A stretch of DNA of 64,000 nucleotides from Pelotomaculum isophthalicicum JI. GTDB taxonomy: Bacteria; Bacillota; Desulfotomaculia; Desulfotomaculales; Pelotomaculaceae. The notes beneath the pieces are model-generated. The model searched no databases and was not told the DNA's origin. It saw nothing but the letters and a program-made list of their open reading frames with translations. The stretch is taken from contig NZ_JAKOAV010000016.1 in assembly GCF_029478095.1 (NCBI RefSeq), positions 1 through 64,000 of the forward strand, read 5' to 3'. Below are positions 59,612-64,000 of the stretch, in pieces (position 1 is the first letter of the stretch; each line of letters begins with the position of its first letter). Made by a program: the position numbers and the translations under genes.

Positions 59612-60512
59612 ACATATGTTGCGAACTGTCGCGGGTATGCACGATATCCCCCAGGGAGCTTATAACATCCGTAAGAACGGAGCGGGAATCAGTCGCAATA
59701 CCACGGCAAATATTGAGATTAGAACGAAGGAAGATAAACCTGGAATCGATATTATAGTCAAGCCGGGAACAAAAGGCGAGAGTGTCCACATACCGGTGAT
59801 TTTAACAGCTGAGGGCTTGGAAGACCTGGTATATAACACTTTCGACATAGGAGAGGGAGCCGATGTCCTGGTTGTTGCCGGCTGTGGCATACATAATCCC
59901 GGGGATATGAATGCGCGGCATGACGGAATACATAATTTTATCGTCCGGAAAGGTGCGCGTGTTCGTTATGTTGAGAAACACTATGGTGAAGGAACCGGCC
60001 AGGGCCAAAAAATACTCAATCCGAAAACCATCGTTGAGCTGGAAGAGGATGCTTTTGCGGAGATGGAACTGGTGCAAATAAGCGGTGTTGACAACACAAA
60101 ACGTGACACGGAGGCGCGTTTGCATAAGAATGCTCACCTGTTATTAACTGAGCGGATGCTTACTGACGGCAATCAGTTTGCTGAGTCGAAAGTCCAAGTT
60201 GAACTATTGGGGCAGGATTCTTCTGTCAGGATTATTTCCCGTTCAGTGGGCAGGGATAACTCCAGGCAAATATTTTACCCGCGCGTGGTGGGTTTAAACC
60301 GTTGCCGGGGTCATGTGCAATGTGACTCAATAATCATGCATGAAGCACAGATTAGTTCCATACCTGCAATAGCGGCGCATCATGCGGATGCCCAACTGAT
60401 CCACGAAGCCGCTATCGGGAAGATTGCCGGTGAGCAGTTGATTAAACTCATGTCGATGGGGCTTTCTGAATCTGAAGCTGAAGAAACCATTCTTAAGGGA
60501 TTTTTGAAATAA
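59583..60512 (+). CDS. SufB/SufD-like scaffold of a minimal Suf system
   Basis: About 309 residues, shorter than SufB (about 470). The C-terminal core has QCDSIIMHE, with the cysteine matching the catalytic Cys of SufB, and AQLIHEAAIGKI, with the matching Glu; histidines lie between (AAHHAD). It should form a complex with the SufC-like protein and build iron-sulfur clusters. The start is uncertain: ATG 59583 lies inside sufC with a close GAAGG; ATG 59544 and ATG 59616 are alternatives. Overlap with sufC shows tight coupling. Confidence 0.85.
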   Translation: MKKLLNAIDKHMLRTVAGMHDIPQGAYNIRKNGAGISRNTTANIEIRTKEDKPGIDIIVKPGTKGESVHIPVILTAEGLEDLVYNTFDIGEGADVLVVAGCGIHNPGDMNARHDGIHNFIVRKGARVRYVEKHYGEGTGQGQKILNPKTIVELEEDAFAEMELVQISGVDNTKRDTEARLHKNAHLLLTERMLTDGNQFAESKVQVELLGQDSSVRIISRSVGRDNSRQIFYPRVVGLNRCRGHVQCDSIIMHEAQISSIPAIAAHHADAQLIHEAAIGKIAGEQLIKLMSMGLSESEAEETILKGFLK

Positions 60513-60660
60513 TTTGCAATAGGATTAAAAATGCAATTGTTCCAACCTGCCGGGTTTTTTAAAGCATTGGGAGGTTGGTTTTTTGTCTGTTGCTTTAGTT
60601 AATGTGATTTTTTGTTATAATACTAAAAGGATTTATCAATAAATATGGAGGTTTTTAGCC

Positions 60661-61809
60661 ATGCCAACCAGCTGGAGACGCTTACTGTTGTTTGCATTAG
60701 TAGCTGCTTTTTTAGCCGGAATAACATTTACAGGCGGCTGTGATTTTACCAGGGGTCTTTTGCTGGCTAAAAAGGGGAATCAGGTTGGTGCGCAGGTAAA
60801 TGTTGATTCACCGCTGGGAACAGGTCCTGACGCTGTTGCTAATGTAGTTTCCAGTGCCAGCCAGGCTGTAGTTAAAATTTCTACGAAAAAGGTTAGCGGC
60901 GAGGCTGCCGATCCTCTTTTCAACGACCCTTTCTTCCGCCAGTTTTTTGGTTTGCCTTTCAGCCCCAGGCAACAGGAAGAAGGTCTCGGTTCAGGGTTTA
61001 TCATCTCTAACGATGGTTTTATTTTAACAAATGAACATGTGATTGATGGCGCTAATGATATTGCCGTTACTGTGACCGGCTTTGATAAGCCGCTGGCGGC
61101 AAAAATAGTTGGTTCTGACTACAACTTGGATTTAGCTCTCTTAAAAATAAATACCAATTCAGATCTGCCCTTCTTAAATCTTGGCAATTCCGACCAGATT
61201 AGGGTGGGCAATTGGGTGATCGCTATTGGAAACCCCTATGGACTGGATCATACTGTAACGACCGGAGTGATTAGTGCCAAAGGCCGACCAGTTAATATAA
61301 GCGACCGGCAGTATGAAAACTTGCTTCAGACAGATGCTTCCATTAACCCCGGCAACAGTGGCGGGCCTTTGCTCAACCTGCAGGGTGAAGTAATTGGGAT
61401 CAACACGGCTATTAACGCTCAGGCTCAAGGTATTGGTTTTGCGATCCCAACGAGCACTGTTCAGCGTGTGCTTGAAGATTTGAAAAACAGTGTTAACAGT
61501 GTAAGCCCGTGGATTGGCGTTCAGGTGCGCCCGGTGGATGAGGAAGCGGCCCGCTACCTGGGGTTGACGAAAGCGGAAGGGGCTCTGGTAACAGGAGTGA
61601 TTGCCGGCAGCCCGGCGCAAAAAGCCAGCCTAAAGCAATGGGATGTGATTGTTGAGTTTAATGGGGTCAAGATCAACAACGCGGATGATCTGGTCACGGC
61701 TATCAAGGCTACTCAAGTGGGAAATAATGTGAAGGTTTTAGTTGTACGCAACCGGCAACTTAGCTCAGTAAATATTTCAATAGCTGAAAAGCCGAGAAAT
61801 ATTAAATAG
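60661..61809 (+). CDS. HtrA/DegP-like serine protease with PDZ domain
   Basis: 382 residues. An N-terminal membrane segment with a possible lipobox, FTGGC, is followed by a trypsin-like domain: TNEHVIDG (His), DLALLKI (Asp), NPGNSGGPLL (Ser), then one PDZ domain (ALVTGVIAGSPAQKA). It handles damaged proteins outside the membrane. A TATAAT at about 60616 is a likely -10. Single gene. Confidence 0.94.
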   Translation: MPTSWRRLLLFALVAAFLAGITFTGGCDFTRGLLLAKKGNQVGAQVNVDSPLGTGPDAVANVVSSASQAVVKISTKKVSGEAADPLFNDPFFRQFFGLPFSPRQQEEGLGSGFIISNDGFILTNEHVIDGANDIAVTVTGFDKPLAAKIVGSDYNLDLALLKINTNSDLPFLNLGNSDQIRVGNWVIAIGNPYGLDHTVTTGVISAKGRPVNISDRQYENLLQTDASINPGNSGGPLLNLQGEVIGINTAINAQAQGIGFAIPTSTVQRVLEDLKNSVNSVSPWIGVQVRPVDEEAARYLGLTKAEGALVTGVIAGSPAQKASLKQWDVIVEFNGVKINNADDLVTAIKATQVGNNVKVLVVRNRQLSSVNISIAEKPRNIK

Positions 61810-61816
61810 GAGTACT

Positions 61817-61903
61817 CAGGAGTCAGAAGTTAGAAGTCAGAATTAAAGAATTGTTTATTGTCTTGAGATATTCTAAATTCTGACTACTGAGTTCTGAATA
61901 CCT
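61817..61903. repeat. Dispersed repeat with inverted halves, copy 2
   Basis: The same start, AGGAGTCAGAAGT, and end, TTCTGAATACCT, as copy 1, with changes inside. It lies between the HtrA gene and the next gene. Confidence 0.7.
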
Positions 61904-61926
61904 ATGAGGGAAATGCAGGTTTAGTT

Positions 61927-62436
61927 ATGGTTAACTGGAACAGGATTTACAATCTGTTAGATGATATTACCCCCCTGGCCGTGAACTGCGGCCTTCTTTG
62001 CGGGTCGGCTTGTTGTACAGAGTGGGAGCAGGGCGCCGGTATTTACCTCTTGCCCGGGGAAGAAGGCATGTTCAGCGGGCTCGAGGAATGGCTGGTACGG
62101 GAAGAACGCTCCACCGGGGAATATGGGGTCATTATTCGTTGTAACGGAACCTGTCCCAGGGAAAGAAGACCTTTTGCCTGCCGGACTTTCCCAGTCACGC
62201 CGTATCTTTCGCCAGAGGGGAAATTAGAGTTGCGTCTGGATGAAGCGGCTGTACTTCTTTGCCCCTTAGTAAAAGCAGGCGACATAAGGATATTGGAAAA
62301 ACGCTTTTTAATGCGGACTAGACTCGCCTGGGAGGAACTCCTGCGCGAACCGCAGATTAGAAAAAATATTGAATGGAAATCACGCCAAGTTGACATTATG
62401 GAAAAGGATCCATGGAGGAAACTGTTAGAGCTTTAG
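61927..62436 (+). CDS. Cys-cluster protein, YkgJ/UPF0153-like
   Basis: 169 residues, soluble. CGLLCGSACC near residue 21 and RCNGTCPRERRPFACRTFP near 75 form a cysteine pattern like the zinc/iron-chelating YkgJ family, but not identical. Function unknown; metal binding is likely. The ATG start has a weak ribosome site. Convergent, directly abutting the deacetylase gene. Confidence 0.6.
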   Translation: MVNWNRIYNLLDDITPLAVNCGLLCGSACCTEWEQGAGIYLLPGEEGMFSGLEEWLVREERSTGEYGVIIRCNGTCPRERRPFACRTFPVTPYLSPEGKLELRLDEAAVLLCPLVKAGDIRILEKRFLMRTRLAWEELLREPQIRKNIEWKSRQVDIMEKDPWRKLLEL

Positions 62437-63753
62437 TTAACGTGGCGCAACAGTTTCAGGGATACCGGCGGGCGGGTAACGGCGCATTAACTCTTGCCTG
62501 GTCATAACCACATATTTGGGTGATAGTTTTTCTCTATATGTCTTTGAATTCTTAAAGCCGCCAGGATGGAAAAGTGACAGGAGCAGATTTTCGTACCAGC
62601 CTGTAAACATACGGAAAAGGCCTGGCTTTAATTCATACGTTGTAAAACCAAGACGTACCGTACCGCGGTGCAGAAGGGTGATTCCCAACAATAGCTTCGC
62701 TTTGCCGTACCGTTTATCGTCTTTCATCAGTCTGGCCAGTTTAGGTAAACTATGACGTACTTCCCGCATGGCGATGACAGCAATTCGTTCAGTCGAGGAG
62801 TGTTCACCCAGCAGTTTCAATAAAAGGTCGTTGTTAATATGAATTTCAATGTAATAGTCTCCCTTTTTTAGCAGGGAGCCATCTTTCATCAACCACTCTT
62901 GCCCGTGGTAACGGCGAAGCGCCAGCCGCCAGATGAATGATTGATCATCTTTGATGTCTTTAATCCCGGAAAGCAGCCTGATTATCCTGTCAACAAAACT
63001 CCATAAAAATATAACCATCCTTTTTGCCGCTGAACCATTATTTTTACCTGCCATGATCTCTTCCAACGGGGCCACCCGCAAGCCGCGCAGGGTTATTCCC
63101 TCCAGGATTTGGGGCAGGGCGGCAATCACCCGGTCTGGCCCTCCCGGAGCGGCGCCAGGCGCGGAGTCGCTGTCGTGGAAAATAAGGATGACTCCGTCCC
63201 GCAGTTTATTCAATACCCTGCGCGTTATGCTTTCCGGCGTGGCATGTTTGGCCCAGTCCCAGCTCATGTAAGTCCAGAGCACTACTTTTAGACCCCTGCT
63301 CCAGTAGTACCATAGTGAAGACAAGTTGTAGAGCCCCCAGCATGGACGAAAATAAATCGGTTTTTTACCGGTTAGTTCTTCGAGTACGCGATTGGTATCG
63401 GTAATTTCAGTGATTGTGGCGCGAGGGCCCAGCAGCCAGGCGGCTTTGTGCCTGAAGCCGTGGTTGCCTATTTCGTGTCCGGCTGATGTAATCTGTTTAA
63501 TTAAATCAGGATATAATTTGGCCTTGGCGCCGGTAATAAAAAAACTGGCCTTTACCTGATGGCGGTTTAGTATATCCAGTATTTGCGGGGTGTAACGGGG
63601 GTCAGGTCCGTCGTCAAAAGTAAGGACGACTGTACCTTTCCCTTTTGTGGCGCGTGATATGACGCCAACTTGGCCGAAACGGGTCAGAACCGTAGGGGCG
63701 ACAATATATACAATCAGAATTATTAATAAGATTTTAGCGAAGTAAGGTTCCAC
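62437..63753 (-). CDS. Polysaccharide deacetylase with YkoP-like C-terminal domain
   Basis: 438 residues. One N-terminal membrane segment, then a NodB domain (about 35-230): VLTFDDGPDPRY with the catalytic Asp and metal Asp, and HEIGNHGFRHK with the metal His residues, then LIFHDSD. The last 170 residues (YYIEIHINNDLLLKLL, VVMTRQELMRRYP) match the YkoP-type domain seen fused to or beside such deacetylases. It would deacetylate a wall polysaccharide outside the cell. Start at ATG 63753. Confidence 0.87.
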   Translation of the reverse strand: MEPYFAKILLIILIVYIVAPTVLTRFGQVGVISRATKGKGTVVLTFDDGPDPRYTPQILDILNRHQVKASFFITGAKAKLYPDLIKQITSAGHEIGNHGFRHKAAWLLGPRATITEITDTNRVLEELTGKKPIYFRPCWGLYNLSSLWYYWSRGLKVVLWTYMSWDWAKHATPESITRRVLNKLRDGVILIFHDSDSAPGAAPGGPDRVIAALPQILEGITLRGLRVAPLEEIMAGKNNGSAAKRMVIFLWSFVDRIIRLLSGIKDIKDDQSFIWRLALRRYHGQEWLMKDGSLLKKGDYYIEIHINNDLLLKLLGEHSSTERIAVIAMREVRHSLPKLARLMKDDKRYGKAKLLLGITLLHRGTVRLGFTTYELKPGLFRMFTGWYENLLLSLFHPGGFKNSKTYREKLSPKYVVMTRQELMRRYPPAGIPETVAPR

Positions 63754-63822
63754 AAAAAACCCCTCTCGTTCGATACTGGAGTAGAAATAAAGCGTGTCTG
63801 TTCCGGTTAAGTCTTTGAGTTA

Positions 63823-64000
63823 TCAGCAAAGCCGGTTATTGGCAAAGAATCTCTCCACCGGATAGAACATGTAAAAGAATGACATGATAGCCAGTAATGT
63901 TGTACTTATAATGATGGGAGCTTGAATCCCCATGTATTTTGCCACGACACCACCAATAGCCGGTCCAATGGCCACACCCATGCCTTCAATAGTGGAAAAG
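63823..64000 (-). CDS. MFS transporter, C-terminal end (partial)
   Basis: The frame runs off the window's right edge and stops at TGA 63825-63823. The 58 visible residues include GMGVAIGPAIGGVVAKYMG and a membrane segment ending FYMFYPVERFF, as in the end of major facilitator transporters. Substrate not deducible. Confidence 0.7.
   Translation of the reverse strand, partial: FSTIEGMGVAIGPAIGGVVAKYMGIQAPIIISTTLLAIMSFFYMFYPVERFFANNRLC

Noticed and set aside
1-64000. CRISPR arrays
   Set aside because: No regularly spaced direct repeats were seen anywhere in the window.

Overview
The window looks like a chromosome segment of a spore-forming, anaerobic, moderate-GC Firmicute of the Desulfotomaculum/Pelotomaculum (Peptococcaceae sensu lato) kind. 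Pointers are the sporulation gene ytxC next to a T-box-controlled thrS, a SAM-riboswitch-controlled archaeal-type homocysteine synthesis cluster (DUF39, NIL-ferredoxin, UPF0280), an HdrD-like membrane iron-sulfur protein, a minimal SufC/SufB pair, many TTG/GTG starts with strong Shine-Dalgarno sequences, and tRNAs with encoded CCA. This assignment is inference; there is no rRNA in the window.

Layout. 1-1.8 kb: a MoaE-like gene and a tRNA-Leu(GAG) with a 59-bp duplicate of its 3' part about 0.8 kb away, enclosing a vapB gene and a broken vapC (a decayed integration or duplication scar). 2-22 kb is housekeeping: psd-pssA, a YhcC-type radical SAM protein, the minus-strand group polA-mutM-coaE-slt, a C-terminal processing protease, a SEC-C protein, DedA, PAP2, an amidase coupled to a CofE-like ligase, a D,D-carboxypeptidase, tRNA-Val and tRNA-Tyr, htpX, ytxC and thrS with its T-box.

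22.3-36.1 kb is a defence island between the thrS terminator and tRNA-Ala(GGC). It is a BREX type 3-like operon: brxF, brxC, pglXI methyltransferase, then pglZ and brxA. The canonical place of the helicase gene brxHII holds instead a small toxin-antitoxin-like insert (Phd-like antitoxin with its own palindromic promoter, a truncated HEPN gene, an MNT nucleotidyltransferase). A 979-residue protein with primase (AEP, TOTE-type), SF2 helicase and phospholipase D-like nuclease domains is attached at the end. This composite is the strongest candidate for an unusual system.

36-45 kb: a methyltransferase, GtrA and a PIG-V-like mannosyltransferase, several small genes, the SAM-I riboswitch with the homocysteine cluster, Hsp33, and DAHP synthase preceded by a Phe/Tyr-rich leader peptide that I read as an attenuator. 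45-54 kb: a metallo-beta-lactamase pseudogene and a type IV pilus operon (pilB lacking its N-terminal domain, pilC, four prepilin-like proteins, a PilX-like protein, pilM, pilN, pilO). 54-64 kb: tldD, DUF3307, an HdrD-like gene with an unassigned structured leader and terminator, the minimal SufC/SufB pair, an HtrA protease, a Cys-cluster protein, a polysaccharide deacetylase with a YkoP-like tail, and the 3' end of an MFS transporter running off the window.
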